Source: Jonesiaceae bacterium BS-20 (GTDB taxonomy: Bacteria; Actinomycetota; Actinomycetes; Actinomycetales; Cellulomonadaceae). From it: a DNA stretch of 64,000 nucleotides. Both the position numbers and the translations under genes were made by a program. How positions within the stretch are numbered: position 1 is the first letter of the stretch; each line of letters opens with the position of its first letter. The notes under the pieces were generated by a model, which saw only the letters and a program-made list of their open reading frames with translations, did no database searches and was not told the origin of the DNA. The stretch covers positions 1,550,001 to 1,614,000 of the forward strand of contig CP146203.1 in NCBI GenBank assembly GCA_039995105.1, read 5' to 3'. This document shows positions 44,792-54,174 of the stretch, in pieces.

Positions 44792-45464
44792 CTCAATCTC
44801 GTATTCCGGGCATTACATCTCACGCCTGTTAGCCCTCTGAAAGGAGATTTCGAATAACAGGTACAGATCCCTTAGATTCCGCCTGAGCAGTTGTCCTCGA
44901 CGTCCAGCTGCGTGAGAGCTCAGACTCGGAGACAGGCGGTCTAGGCCGCCTAGTTACAGAGTAACTGAGTTGACCTGCAACGTCCATAGCCTGTTTGCTA
45001 AGTGGTGCTCCTGAGGCGGTGTCACTGCGTTAGTTGTCAAGCTGCTTGCGGCACCGATTGATCAGGGTCTTTGACACCAATGACCATCATGAACAGGTCG
45101 CTAATACATCGGAAGGTGAACACGATAAATGCTAGGCTGTTCCGACTTTCCTTGTTCTCTCCACCTTGGCCAAATTGAGCTCTGAAACCTCTGAGCCCCA
45201 ATGTTTGCAGGCTCAAATAGAAAGATCAGCCAAGGAACAAGACCTGGATTCCGATGAACAAGATCTTAGACCTGAACTACTAGGCCGGAGGTTACATTAT
45301 ATTTACTATCCGGGAAACACCCGATTCAGCTACAGGTTATTAGCGTTAGTATTCATGACCATCCGGCGCCCACTTAGGCACACTCAGAGTGGTATCTCAA
45401 ATACCTATTCCTATAGTTGCCTTCAAACTAGATAATCTGTAACTAAAAGCTGAAGCGAGTTAGC
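44792..45464. other. Backbone-cargo junction without a gene
   Basis: About 670 bases with only short, poorly supported frames. It contains small palindromes such as GGCGGTCTAGGCCGCC near 44936 and a degenerate repeat of ACAAGA(C/T)CT near 45238-45275. It separates the zinc-ribbon gene from the decayed end of the secreted-protein array. Confidence 0.35.
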
Positions 45465-46160
45465 CTCTCAATGAGTTGCGGTACCCATAGTTCTGCAACA
45501 AGGTCTCGCGATCCGAAATACATGGCTGGTAAGAGAGCAGGGATTGCCGATGCCCCAATCGAACGCACCAGCCCCGCAACAGCAAATGGGGCCGTTGGCA
45601 ACGTGCACCTTCGACCTTGGTAGCTACAAAGCTACGAGCCAGGTTCGGGTTGCACCCAAGGACCGGCGCCTGCCAAATTCTCTGCGCCGTAGCAGCACCA
45701 CACCAAGGGCTATCGCCCCTATGGTTGCTCCAGTTCGCGGGCAAGCATTATCACCGTAGCCGCAGGCTGACTTGCTAACGCCGTGCTGGGAATTGGTTGG
45801 AAAATAGCCCTTCCCAGATTTTTCACGTGATAGGGCAGATACAGTTGTTCCGAGGCTCTAGAGATGGAGTCACCCACAGCAACCAGCATACCAATCCCCG
45901 GTGACACACCAAGGAGCTCCATTACCTGCCCGGTGGCCGACTAGCCAGACAAGATCTCATCGGCTTTTACGCACGTGATGTTTTCAGAGCTGAGCTCAGC
46001 GGGATCATTTCTCGCAGTAACCGCCATGGAGATCGAACCGCGCCCATGGTTACGAGCGTCCCCGGCAGGGCCAAAATCTCATGACCGTCTCAAGTTCCCG
46101 GGTCCGTCGCAAAGGCCGCGATATGTCCATGGTGAGCACTGAGTCCGGTTCGCTCTTCGA
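45465..46160 (-). pseudogene. Decayed duplicate of the FtsX-type permease
   Basis: Long stretches match the permease gene at 47025-48131 on the same strand (compare GTTCTGCAACAAGGTCTCGC near 45490 with GTTCTGCAACAGGGTCCCGC near 47040; and the ACGCACGTGATGTTTTCAG stretch in both). Deletions and stops break every frame. It is a degenerated tandem copy. Confidence 0.75.
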
Positions 46161-46229
46161 TACACACGGAGAACAGCTGCGCTTCTTCATCAGGGATGCC
46201 CTGGTTCAACTGCTTACTTACTGAAGTGA

Positions 46230-46312
46230 TGGTCAGCTGCGCTTCAGTAGTGCAACCACATATCACCATATCGGCCAGGCTACCTAAAAGAATAGGAGAA
46301 ACTCTTGAGTAG
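46230..46312 (-). pseudogene. Remnant of a lipoprotein gene start
   Basis: Matches the beginning of the lipoprotein gene at 52650-52734, including the shared GGCCAGGCTACCTAAAAGAA stretch, directly downstream of the small secreted protein gene, then merges into the permease pseudogene. Only the signal-peptide region survives, so this small protein has lost its lipoprotein partner. Confidence 0.7.
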
Positions 46313-46314
46313 AC

Positions 46315-46638
46315 TCAGGCACAATAGGTAACCGGGGATCCGAGCATGGCGTCATTGTTATCGAAAACGGTCCAAATATCATTATTCCATGAGGCTGAGG
46401 TCACGAATACTCCCTTGCCAAACTTTGCCGTCCTCTCAGTAGTATTGTTGAAATTTTTGTGGGTGTGTTGCACCAATGCTGAGGAGTTTGTTTGCAGTGT
46501 CGGCCGCCCAGGGGAACTGCAATACCTAGTTCCATTGGCATGGGCGGAGGCTGACGACACCGCACTAAAGACAAGGGCGAAACCCAACACCCCAATTGAG
46601 AGTGTTGCTAAAGAACGCTTTTTGATGCCCGAAAACAT
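46315..46638 (-). CDS. Small secreted two-cysteine protein, paralog 4
   Basis: 107 residues: signal peptide (LATLSIGVLGFALVFSAVSS, cleavage near ASA), then a mature domain with the family pattern RYCSSPGRPTLQTNS, H-H spacing (VQHTHKNFNN), a TSASW motif and a final YC. The two Cys at either end probably form a disulfide. The gene and leader are nearly identical to 52718-53041. No known family; it distantly recalls lactococcin 972-like bacteriocins by size, H-rich turn and ABC neighbours. Its lipoprotein partner is a pseudogene. Confidence 0.65.
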   Translation of the reverse strand: MFSGIKKRSLATLSIGVLGFALVFSAVSSASAHANGTRYCSSPGRPTLQTNSSALVQHTHKNFNNTTERTAKFGKGVFVTSASWNNDIWTVFDNNDAMLGSPVTYCA

Positions 46639-47024
46639 GAATTCTCCTTTGAATTTCGTGCACGCACTTCGACATTATTGATAGTATCTGGCTGGTTTGC
46701 TTATGGCAATGGAGAAGTTCGGGCCTTAAGCCAGTTATGCCTACATGAACGATTGCAGGTTGAAAGCACACATCTTTGTGCCTCACGATCTTCGATACCT
46801 CACTTCAAGCGTCTGAGCCACTTTCGGCAAGAATCAGCTGCCTCTCAATCGTTCGTCCCGATGGCCAAGACTCGCAGTGCATTGTAGGAATCGAACTTAT
46901 GGCGACACTGGGCACCATCGATCAAACACGGTACTCGTTACCGTGTTTGAGTCCCGGCCCGCCCATTCCAAGGTAACGGATGCAGTCAAAGAACGCCGGC
47001 ACGGCATGGGACCCTGTTACAGAG
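46639..47024. other. Intergenic region with a perfect hairpin
   Basis: It holds the leader of paralog 4, similar to the leader at 53042-53110, and a 12-base perfect hairpin TCAAACACGGTA-CTCGT-TACCGTGTTTGA (46922-46950) about 75 bases past the permease stop, a likely terminator without T-run. No gene is seen. Confidence 0.5.
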
Positions 47025-48131
47025 TCACGGTACCCGTAGTTCTGCAACAGGGTCCCGCGATGCTGCGTACGTGGCTGGTACGAGGGCAAAGATTGCCGAT
47101 GCCCCGATCGAGAGCACTAGCACTGCAACTACAAACGACGGTGTTGGTAAAGGTGCACCTTCGACTTTGAGAATGGTCAGCCCAGTGGCGGTCCCTATGA
47201 GCGCACCTGCTCCGACCAGCACCAAGACCTGTGTGGTTACAAAGGTAACAAGCCAGGTTCGGGTTGCACCTAGGGACCTGCGCCTGCCAAATTCTCTGCG
47301 GCGTAGAAGCACTACACCAAGGGCTATCGCACCAATGGTTGCTCCGGTTCCCAGCAGTAACGCTACGAGTAGTCCGTGCCCGTAGGAGGAGACTTGGCTA
47401 CTGATGCTGGCGCGTAGCTCGGCCTGGCTCTTACCGGTTTCGAGGCCAATCTTGGATTTATCCGGCACGTCAATAAGCTCTATGAGGTGGGCGCTCAATG
47501 CGCTTAGTTGCTCCGGTTCACGGGCAAGCAAGAACACCGTGGTCACAGGTTGGGTTGCTAACGCCGTGCTGGGAATCGGCTGCAAAATAGCCGGTTCCAG
47601 TATTTTTAGGTGCTCGGGTAGATACAGCTGCTCCGAGACTCCGTAGATATTGCCATCCACAGCAGCTAGGTTACCGATTCCCGGTGACACACCAAGGAGT
47701 TCCATAGCCTGACCGGTGGCCAACAAGCCAGACGAGATCTGATCGGCTCTTACGCACGTGATGTTTTCAGGACAGAGCTCAGCGGGAAAGTTTCTCACGG
47801 CAACCGCCATGGAACTTGGACCGAGCGCATGGTTACGTGCGTCCCAGGCAGGGCCAAAAATCATGACTGATTCAAGTTCCTGGATCTGTTGCAAAGGCTG
47901 CAATATGTCCATGGTGAGCCCCGAGTCCGGTTCCGCCCGTACTACGATCATGCGACTCGATGCCTCATCAAACGAGCGCAGCAAACTCACTTCAACCCCC
48001 GCCGTGCGCCCGGTGGTGAGCTGAATCAGGGCACAAGAGATGATCGCAATCAATACCAGTAAGGCAGAAGTCACCGGTTGCGAGCGGGCTCCAGCAAGGG
48101 ATTCCTTCCCCATAACCTTCAACTTGTTCAT
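47025..48131 (-). CDS. FtsX/MacB-type permease of the secreted-protein array
   Basis: 368 residues from ATG 48131; the frame is open for 14 more codons. Four membrane spans in the FtsX order: one near the N-terminus (LLVLIAIISCALIQL), a large outer domain, then three (GLLVALLLGTGATIGAIALG, FVTTQVLVLVGAGALIGTAT, FVVAVLVLSIGASAIFALVP). REFGRRRSLGATR is the coupling region. Together with the ATPase and adaptor upstream it forms an exporter related in plan to the 2.9-6.0 kb system. A decayed duplicate lies at 45.5-46.2 kb. Confidence 0.8.
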   Translation of the reverse strand: MNKLKVMGKESLAGARSQPVTSALLVLIAIISCALIQLTTGRTAGVEVSLLRSFDEASSRMIVVRAEPDSGLTMDILQPLQQIQELESVMIFGPAWDARNHALGPSSMAVAVRNFPAELCPENITCVRADQISSGLLATGQAMELLGVSPGIGNLAAVDGNIYGVSEQLYLPEHLKILEPAILQPIPSTALATQPVTTVFLLAREPEQLSALSAHLIELIDVPDKSKIGLETGKSQAELRASISSQVSSYGHGLLVALLLGTGATIGAIALGVVLLRRREFGRRRSLGATRTWLVTFVTTQVLVLVGAGALIGTATGLTILKVEGAPLPTPSFVVAVLVLSIGASAIFALVPATYAASRDPVAELRVP

Positions 48132-48204
48132 GAGACCACCGCGCAGTGCCACGCTGTTAACCTCAAGTGCCAAACTATCCAGCTCAAGTGCCGCGTTGCC
48201 CTAC

Positions 48205-48837
48205 TCATAGGTGAACCTGACGGTCACATTGGGCAACGACCTCGGCAGAGTGAGTCGAGATAATGACAACCCGACCTTTCGCAGCGTGGGCTTTGAGCCC
48301 AGCAATCACTGCCTGGGCAGATTCGGCATCGAGGTTGCCGGTAGGTTCATCGGCTAACACCACGAGAGGATCTCCAACCAGCGCCCGGCACAGTGCAATG
48401 CGCTGCGCCTGGCCACCAGAGATCTGACCGGGACGGCGGTTGGCCGGTAGGTCTACCCCAAACTGTTCCATGAGGGTTTGAGCCTCCTGGCGACGTGATG
48501 CGGGGTCTTCGCCGCGGTAGTGGCAGGATTCCAAGATATTGCTGGCTAGGGTCCTACTTTGGTCTAGTTCAGCATTTTGAAACACAAACCCAAACCGATG
48601 AGCTCGTAACCACGATCGGGTGCGATCGTTATGCCCGGATAACTCTTGACCATCGAGGAGGACTGCTCCGGAGGTTGGGGTCAACAACAAACCCAGCAGA
48701 TACAGTGCAGTGGATTTCCCCTTACCGCTTGGACCGGTCAAGGCCGTCGTAGTACCCGGCAGAAATTCCTGAGTCCATTGCGTTAGGACCGGCTGCCCAC
48801 CGGGGTATTGGAACGAAATATCATGCGCCGCGAGCAT
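48205..48837 (-). CDS. ABC transporter ATPase of the secreted-protein array
   Basis: 210 residues from ATG 48837, 4 bases after the adaptor stop. Walker A is GPSGKGKST, the signature is ISGGQAQR, Walker B leads to LADEPTGNLD and the switch is ISTHSAEV. Complete MacB/LolD-type ATPase that should power the following permease. Confidence 0.9.
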   Translation of the reverse strand: MLAAHDISFQYPGGQPVLTQWTQEFLPGTTTALTGPSGKGKSTALYLLGLLLTPTSGAVLLDGQELSGHNDRTRSWLRAHRFGFVFQNAELDQSRTLASNILESCHYRGEDPASRRQEAQTLMEQFGVDLPANRRPGQISGGQAQRIALCRALVGDPLVVLADEPTGNLDAESAQAVIAGLKAHAAKGRVVIISTHSAEVVAQCDRQVHL

Positions 48838-48841
48838 GAGA

Positions 48842-49951
48842 TTACTTCTCTTGACTAGCTGCTGGAACCAAGACCTTAGCGTTGGATTCAAGTCCCTCAA
48901 CCACTGCCTCACCACCAACCGCTATCAACATGGTCACGGCCTTCACCTCACCGGATTCCAAGGTGACCGTCAGGGTGTCGTTCGCAGCAGAGGACAGCGC
49001 CGCTAGAGGAATAATCGTGCCAGAAACCGGGGCAGTCAACACAATGCTTGACCGCAGATAACTCTCTTGCGTAATTGGCACCTGCCCGCAGTCAGCCCCG
49101 CAAATTGAATCCCCACTCTTGGCCACTAACTGAGCAGTAAGGCCCTGCTGCTCATTGGGCTCGAATTCGGATAATACGGCTGGCCAGCTGCCACCCTCTG
49201 GCGTTCCAATGCCAACTTCTTGACCGGGCTGGATCCGAGATGCCTGTGAATTTGTCAGGTCCATGGAGAAGTTCGGTTCGCTAGAAAGCGTTGCAACTAA
49301 TGCTTCTTCACCATGAACTACGTGGCCCACTCGTACCAGTTCGCCGTCCAGCGTCACCCTTGTTGGCAGCGCGGGTACAAACATGATTTGAGCAAGGTCC
49401 ACCGCCCCGGTTTGGGCCAACCCAAGTGACTTTTGCCAACCCTTAACCGCCTTTTCAACATCGGCGTTGAACGTCTTTGTCTTAGAATCCGGTAAAAAAC
49501 CGCGCGCGTGTAGCATGGCGACTAATTGTTCAACATCCTTACCGCTAGCACCTTCTTCGAGGTCGCGGTAGGAGGGCATACTCCCCTGAGCAATGATCAC
49601 CGGCTTGTTATTCACCGTGTATAGCGCAGTCCCCTGCGTTACCTCTTGCCCCGGCTCTACCTCGATCGAGGTAATGGTGCCACTGGCACGGTTAAGTCCA
49701 GCACTGACCGTCTGCCACTTCGCCGTTGCGTTCACAGAAATCTGATCGCTGAGTTCCCCGGTACGGGCAGCCACGGTGACGTGGGTGGCCTCATCAGGTG
49801 CCTCTTGCTGCGTTGGGAAGGCATTTGCTACCGCCCACCCAATAAGCCCACCGATCAGGAGGATACCGATACCCCATCGCAAGATCGACCAAGACAAGGG
49901 TGACCGTGCACCTGCATGAACATGCATTTGATTGCGCAAGTTGTTAACCAA
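48842..49951 (-). CDS. Adaptor with peptidoglycan-binding domain (array exporter)
   Basis: 369 residues if TTG 49951 is used; an ATG 24 bases later is an alternative. One N-terminal membrane span (GIGILLIGGLIGWAVANAF), HlyD-like beta regions (ASGTITSIEVEPGQEVTQGT) and a PG_binding_1-like segment (GKDVEQLVAMLHARGFLPDS, ADVEKAVKGWQKSLGL). Same architecture as the 2910-4142 adaptor. It follows the last lipoprotein gene of the array and precedes the ATPase. Confidence 0.75.
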   Translation of the reverse strand: MVNNLRNQMHVHAGARSPLSWSILRWGIGILLIGGLIGWAVANAFPTQQEAPDEATHVTVAARTGELSDQISVNATAKWQTVSAGLNRASGTITSIEVEPGQEVTQGTALYTVNNKPVIIAQGSMPSYRDLEEGASGKDVEQLVAMLHARGFLPDSKTKTFNADVEKAVKGWQKSLGLAQTGAVDLAQIMFVPALPTRVTLDGELVRVGHVVHGEEALVATLSSEPNFSMDLTNSQASRIQPGQEVGIGTPEGGSWPAVLSEFEPNEQQGLTAQLVAKSGDSICGADCGQVPITQESYLRSSIVLTAPVSGTIIPLAALSSAANDTLTVTLESGEVKAVTMLIAVGGEAVVEGLESNAKVLVPAASQEK

Positions 49952-50113
49952 GATTTTTCGATTCCCTTAGACCTAGTGCAACTTCAGCCTGCCAAACTCA
50001 ATAAACACAAACAGCGTTCCACTTTATCCACCGATTCAAGACTTACGCCGCTAAAACTAGTTCTTTCTCTACATCATCCGTAATTGGCCCACAGGCCCCG
50101 GAGTCAGGGAGTG

Positions 50114-50680
50114 CTACCGCCAGAAAAAGTCAAACGGGTCCGGACACTCCTGAAAAATCTCAATCTGCTTACTCTCAGAAAGTCGGTGTCCTACTACGAG
50201 ATCTTGAATCACGTTCCAAAACATTCCACCGGACTGAAATTCATCTATGAAGGTCTCCTTGGAAGTCGGTTCAGGGAGGTCAAAGCCTAAATCGACATAG
50301 CAATTTCTTGCATCGACCTGCAAACCATACAGGCGCTCAAGTAACTCAACCGAAAACGTCTCGGGGGACTGCGGAATCAGTTCAGCGGTGCAATTATCAA
50401 TCTCATCGCTTACCGCTTCCGATTGAGCCTTAGGAACCGTATCGGATCCGTATCCCACACCCCCGTTTTCGAAAACATCTAAAACGAAGCCGGTTCTATC
50501 CTCTACGCAGTCCGCAACAATCTGAGCTTCTTGTTCCAAAATCGCAAAATCAAAATCTTGGTACAGTGGCCCTGAATGCGCTTCAGGGCCACTGGAGCAG
50601 CCGCCTACAGTCAAGACAAAGAACAGGAAAGTTATTAGTCTTGCTTTGCTGCCATTTTTCTTCAAAATACGGTCCCTCAA
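50114..50680 (-). CDS. Array lipoprotein 3, partner of small protein 3
   Basis: 188 residues. Lipobox TVGGC (Cys near residue 28). The mature domain shares a pattern with the lipoproteins at 51.3 and 52.2 kb: YQDFDFAILEQEAQIVADCV, then TGFVLDV, VPKAQ, LYGLQVDARNC and a final ECPDP. Four conserved Cys suggest two disulfides. The start is immediately after the stop of small protein 3. It is a candidate immunity or docking lipoprotein. Confidence 0.6.
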   Translation of the reverse strand: MRDRILKKNGSKARLITFLFFVLTVGGCSSGPEAHSGPLYQDFDFAILEQEAQIVADCVEDRTGFVLDVFENGGVGYGSDTVPKAQSEAVSDEIDNCTAELIPQSPETFSVELLERLYGLQVDARNCYVDLGFDLPEPTSKETFIDEFQSGGMFWNVIQDLVVGHRLSESKQIEIFQECPDPFDFFWR

Positions 50681-50998
50681 TTAATTGCAATAGGTTTGAG
50701 GGGTGCCTTGAGACGCCGTCCCATAAACTTTCCACAAATCACTACTCCATGATGCTGAGGTCGTGTAGTTACCCTTTTTCGTCGCTTTTACCTTGTAATT
50801 CTCAGAAGGTTTGTTGCTGTTTGTGTGCTGATGTTCAACGATCATGGTGGAGTAGGTAAACAAAAATGGTCGTCCTGGGGAACTGCAGTAGCGTGAGCCG
50901 CTAGAGTCTGCGGAAGCAGGGGCAGCCCCTAGGGTCACTGCGCCGACCGCTACCATCACGAGCACTCCGGCCGATGAAAGCCATTTACGAATTGTCAT
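50681..50998 (-). CDS. Small secreted two-cysteine protein, paralog 3
   Basis: 105 residues from ATG 50998, after AAGGAGGAAATCGCA; the longer frame to 51058 lacks such a site. Signal peptide (VLVMVAVGAVTLGAAPASA) then SGSRYCSSPGRPFLFTYS, VEHQHTNSN, TTSASWSSDLWKVYG and TYCN. It has the same plan as the other three paralogs. The mature part is basic. Confidence 0.65.
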   Translation of the reverse strand: MTIRKWLSSAGVLVMVAVGAVTLGAAPASADSSGSRYCSSPGRPFLFTYSTMIVEHQHTNSNKPSENYKVKATKKGNYTTSASWSSDLWKVYGTASQGTPQTYCN

Positions 50999-51258
50999 TG
51001 CGATTTCCTCCTTGAAATCAGTCATTGCCATGTCAGAGAAATCTAACACGAAACTCATTAACTATCAGTGAACTAAGACGAGGGTTTTCTACGAAACCAC
51101 TAATTCCGTGAATAGTTCGTCAACCAAATGAAATAGCCTCACTTTCTCCTGCTTATTACTGCTCATGGGAGCAGGACCCATGCCGTACCTACTGCTTGAA
51201 TATACGAACGTGATCTTTGATTTTCATGAGCGTCCGGACCTCTGCCACATTGCTGTAG

Positions 51259-51801
51259 TTATTGGACTAATGACACTGGATCAGGACATTGTTCAAATAT
51301 TTCAAGCGATTTTTCATGGCTCATTTGATAATTACCCATATACCTCCACGGCGCCCAGTGGTCAGGACCTCCATAATCCTCAATGTAAGTTGATAGGGAG
51401 GGCGGCTCAGGTATCTCGAAGCCAAGGCCCTGGAGGCATTTTCTAGCTTCCAATTGCAGTCCCAGCAATCTCTCTTTTTGTGTTTCTGAAGGTTCTTCGG
51501 AGTCAGAGAATCCCAAGTCTTCAAAGCACTCTGGGATCGCTTCATCAACTAGAGCATGTTGAGACTCTGGAACGTCTCTCGAGAGATACCCAACACTGCC
51601 GTCCTTGTCAGCAGTGACCAAAAACCCAGTTCTCAGCTCAACGCAAGTAACAACTTGTTCCGCATTGGTTTCCAAAATAGAAAAATCCAATGAAGCATAC
51701 TCTTGTTCTATCTTTTCTACGTTTACTTCGCTACTACAAGCTGCAGTTAAAATACACATTGCAACTACAAGAGTATGTTTGGCGCTCACCCTCAAGAACA
51801 T
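51259..51801 (-). CDS. Array lipoprotein 2, partner of small protein 2
   Basis: 180 residues. Lipobox LTAAC. Conserved pattern YASLDFSILETNAEQVVTCV, RTGFLVTA, VPESQ, LGLQLEARKCLQGLGFEIPE and EQCPDP. Its start overlaps the end of small protein 2 by 10 bases, so the pair is translationally coupled. Confidence 0.6.
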   Translation of the reverse strand: MFLRVSAKHTLVVAMCILTAACSSEVNVEKIEQEYASLDFSILETNAEQVVTCVELRTGFLVTADKDGSVGYLSRDVPESQHALVDEAIPECFEDLGFSDSEEPSETQKERLLGLQLEARKCLQGLGFEIPEPPSLSTYIEDYGGPDHWAPWRYMGNYQMSHEKSLEIFEQCPDPVSLVQ

Positions 51802-52115
51802 GAGGTTTGCGGTGTCCCACCACTGGCAGTGCCACTCACATACCAGGCATCACTATTCCAAGAGACTGAAGTTTTGAAACCGGTAGGACCTGCCGGGGAG
51901 AACCTCGAACTGCGATCATTAGAATTGTTCCGGTTCACGTGAATGTGCTGAACCTGTTTGACCGAGTACGTATACAAAGTAGGCCGTTGTGATCCACTAC
52001 AATAGCGGGTGCCAGAGTGGTCCGCTAATGCGGGCAACGACGCACTAAGTATCATCCCCCCTGAAAGCACAAGTACCGAAAACCCTGCAAACACCTTGTT
52101 TCGTGCCAAAGTCAT
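51792..52115 (-). CDS. Small secreted two-cysteine protein, paralog 2
   Basis: 107 residues. Signal peptide (FAGFSVLVLSGGMILSASLP, cleavage near ALA). Mature part HSGTRYCSGSQRPTLYTYSV, QHIHVNRNN, TSVSWNSDAWYVSG and TSCS. It keeps the two terminal Cys and the SW motif but is the most divergent of the four. GAGAGGATG lies before the ATG. Confidence 0.65.
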   Translation of the reverse strand: MTLARNKVFAGFSVLVLSGGMILSASLPALADHSGTRYCSGSQRPTLYTYSVKQVQHIHVNRNNSNDRSSRFSPAGPTGFKTSVSWNSDAWYVSGTASGGTPQTSCS

Positions 52116-52170
52116 GATTCATCCTCTCTGCAAAGCAGTTCAAGCCTTGCAATTTAGGCGACAAAGATTA

Positions 52171-52734
52171 CTAGCGCCAATAGTAGTTGGTTGGGTCTGG
52201 ACATTTTTCTAGCAGGTCAAGAAATTCTTCTTCACCGATGGGGGGTTCAGTCATGGCTTCGAACAATGGAGACCAAATTGGTCCTGCCGAACGAACACTT
52301 TCGATGAAAGTCGCTTCCGACACCGGTGCTGATACTGAGTACCCTTCGTTCGTTAAGCACCTATATGCGTCGACCTCGAGGCTATAGAGTGTTTTTAACG
52401 ATTCTTCACTTGGATTCTTTGGTGCCTGTGGCACCAGTTCCCGATCGCATTCGAAAGCCGCCTCTCCAACGATGTCCCATTGAGCATCTGGGACTTCTTT
52501 CGAGGTGTACTCGATGTAACCTCCGCGAGTCACTCTGACAGTAAAACCGGTCTGCTCTTCAACACACTCGGCGACTAGGTGCGCTTCGTCTTCAAGGATA
52601 TTCCAGTTCAACTGTTTATATTCTTCACTGATGGGTGGCTGCGATTCAGTGCCGCAACCACCCATCACCATGATGGCCAGGCTACCTAAAAGAATAGGAG
52701 AAACTCTTGAGTAGATTTTAGGTGCAATAGACAA
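52171..52734 (-). CDS. Array lipoprotein 1, partner of small protein 1
   Basis: 187 residues. Lipobox MVMGGC. YKQLNWNILEDEAHLVAECV, QTGFTVRV, VPDAQ, LYSLEVDAYRCLTNEGYSVS and EKCPDP follow the family pattern. Start overlaps the end of small protein 1 by 17 bases. The remnant at 46.23-46.31 kb is closest to this gene. Confidence 0.6.
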   Translation of the reverse strand: MSIAPKIYSRVSPILLGSLAIMVMGGCGTESQPPISEEYKQLNWNILEDEAHLVAECVEEQTGFTVRVTRGGYIEYTSKEVPDAQWDIVGEAAFECDRELVPQAPKNPSEESLKTLYSLEVDAYRCLTNEGYSVSAPVSEATFIESVRSAGPIWSPLFEAMTEPPIGEEEFLDLLEKCPDPTNYYWR

Positions 52735-53041
52735 CCGGGGATCCGATCATTGCATGATTGCCATCGAATACGTACCACTGATCATGGCTCCACGATGCTG
52801 AGGTCGTGAAGTATCCTTTGCCCTGTTTGGAAGTCCTCTCAGAAGTGTTGTTGACATTTGTGTGGTTGTGTTGCAACAAACCTGAGGAGTTTGTTTGCAG
52901 TGTCGGCCGCCCGGGGGAACTGCAATACCTAGTTCCATTGGCATGGGCGGAGGCTGACGACACCGCACTAAAGACAAGAGCGAAACCCATCACACCAATT
53001 GAGAGTGTTGCTAAAGAACGCTTTTTGATGCCCGAAAACAT
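52718..53041 (-). CDS. Small secreted two-cysteine protein, paralog 1
   Basis: 107 residues, almost identical to paralog 4 in signal peptide and first half (ANGTRYCSSPGRPTLQTNSS), with changes in the second half (LLQHNHTNVNN, FTTSASWSHDQWYVF, VVYCT). This first gene of the array has the leader GAAATTC-like AT-rich region and AAGGAGAATTC before ATG. Confidence 0.65.
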   Translation of the reverse strand: MFSGIKKRSLATLSIGVMGFALVFSAVSSASAHANGTRYCSSPGRPTLQTNSSGLLQHNHTNVNNTSERTSKQGKGYFTTSASWSHDQWYVFDGNHAMIGSPVVYCT

Positions 53042-53502
53042 GAATTCTCCTTTGAATATCGTGCACGTGCTTTGACAACATTGATGCTATCTGGCCGGTT
53101 TCCTTTTAGCAATGGATGAGTACGGGTAAAGAGTCCGTTTTCCCGCCTAACCTTGTGATGACAGTGTTCGCGCCCCATTGTGAGCCTTGGTCTTGCAACC
53201 CTTTGTCTACGGGCCAGAGAGTTAATGGTATTGACTTCAACTCCTACCAAATACTCAATTGGCTTTCACCGTGGGGCGGTCATTGTGGAACGATCTGACC
53301 TGACTCTGTAGTGCGCCGGTTTCGCTGAGCCATCAGCTGTAGAATTCTGCCTCCTTGTTACTCTTAAAATATGCGGCGCCTGTTCATTCTGTGTCACACA
53401 TAAAGTGATCCATATTGAAGCACCCGGGAAAAGGTTTCCCTTAACGGCATCAGGTCCTCACGAACAGCCACGGAATTTTATCGCATCCTCCGAAGAGTAC
53501 TT
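53042..53502. other. Upstream region of the secreted-protein array
   Basis: No gene over about 460 bases. The first ~70 bases match the leader of paralog 4 and probably contain the array promoter. The backbone resumes at the end of the dNMP kinase gene. Confidence 0.4.
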
Positions 53503-54174
53503 CTACGGCATGTAAACTGCAGCACGGGCAAGGTGACTTCGACGTCGGCGGGACCGCGTGTCAACTGCCCCGGGAGTGTTGAGGACAATGAAGGCTCTGT
53601 CGATGGCCGCAATGACCTCTTCCTTGAACGTCGCGTCAAATGGGTTGGTTACATACCCGTTGACAAGCTCTGCAGGTAAACCTTGATTGGAGCTATGTTC
53701 GTCCGCGGTTGGGGTGTCCCTGCCTTGGATTTGGATAATGACTCCACCGCGGGCCCGTATAGCCTCAGCTTCATTAGCGAACCGGACGTCAGTTAAGACA
53801 ACATTTGCTGTACTGTCCGTCTCAAGTAGCAGGTCAAGGTCACGCATGACTGCGTCTGCCCACAGTCCGTCGCCAAGCACATCGCGCACCCCTTCGGTGG
53901 CGAGGCGCTCAAGGAGGCGGCGAACGTCAGGGATTTGGGACTTTGCGTCGTCCCACCCCACCTTGGCCAGGACGTCTGTCAAACGGGCGTAAGGGCGCAG
54001 TAACCCGGTCCGGGCGTTACGCATGGTCCATGGCACCTTGATGTACGGGTTCGTTGCTTCACACACGTCGCGGAGCTTGTCTGCAAAGGCCATTCGCGTG
54101 AACCCCACGTCTGTGAGGTAACTTCCGGCCGTGTCTTTCCCGGACCGTTTCAATCCGCTGAAACCTACAATCAC
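53503..54174 (-). CDS. Deoxynucleoside monophosphate kinase
   Basis: 223 residues. P-loop GLKRSGKDTAGSYL, then FADKLRDVCEATNPYI, VLTDVRFANEAEAIRARGG and the lid region. The arrangement matches phage T4 gene 1-type dNMP kinases and their cellular relatives. It phosphorylates dNMPs for DNA synthesis. ATG overlaps the upstream stop by 4 bases. It belongs to the nucleotide set; its 3' end abuts cargo, and the odd basic tail (RSRRRRSHLARAAVYMP) may come from the junction. Confidence 0.8.
   Translation of the reverse strand: MIVGFSGLKRSGKDTAGSYLTDVGFTRMAFADKLRDVCEATNPYIKVPWTMRNARTGLLRPYARLTDVLAKVGWDDAKSQIPDVRRLLERLATEGVRDVLGDGLWADAVMRDLDLLLETDSTANVVLTDVRFANEAEAIRARGGVIIQIQGRDTPTADEHSSNQGLPAELVNGYVTNPFDATFKEEVIAAIDRAFIVLNTPGAVDTRSRRRRSHLARAAVYMP

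Noticed and set aside
45166-45435. 89-codon ORF in the junction region
   Set aside because: Low-complexity repeats, no start signal, no neighbour relation.
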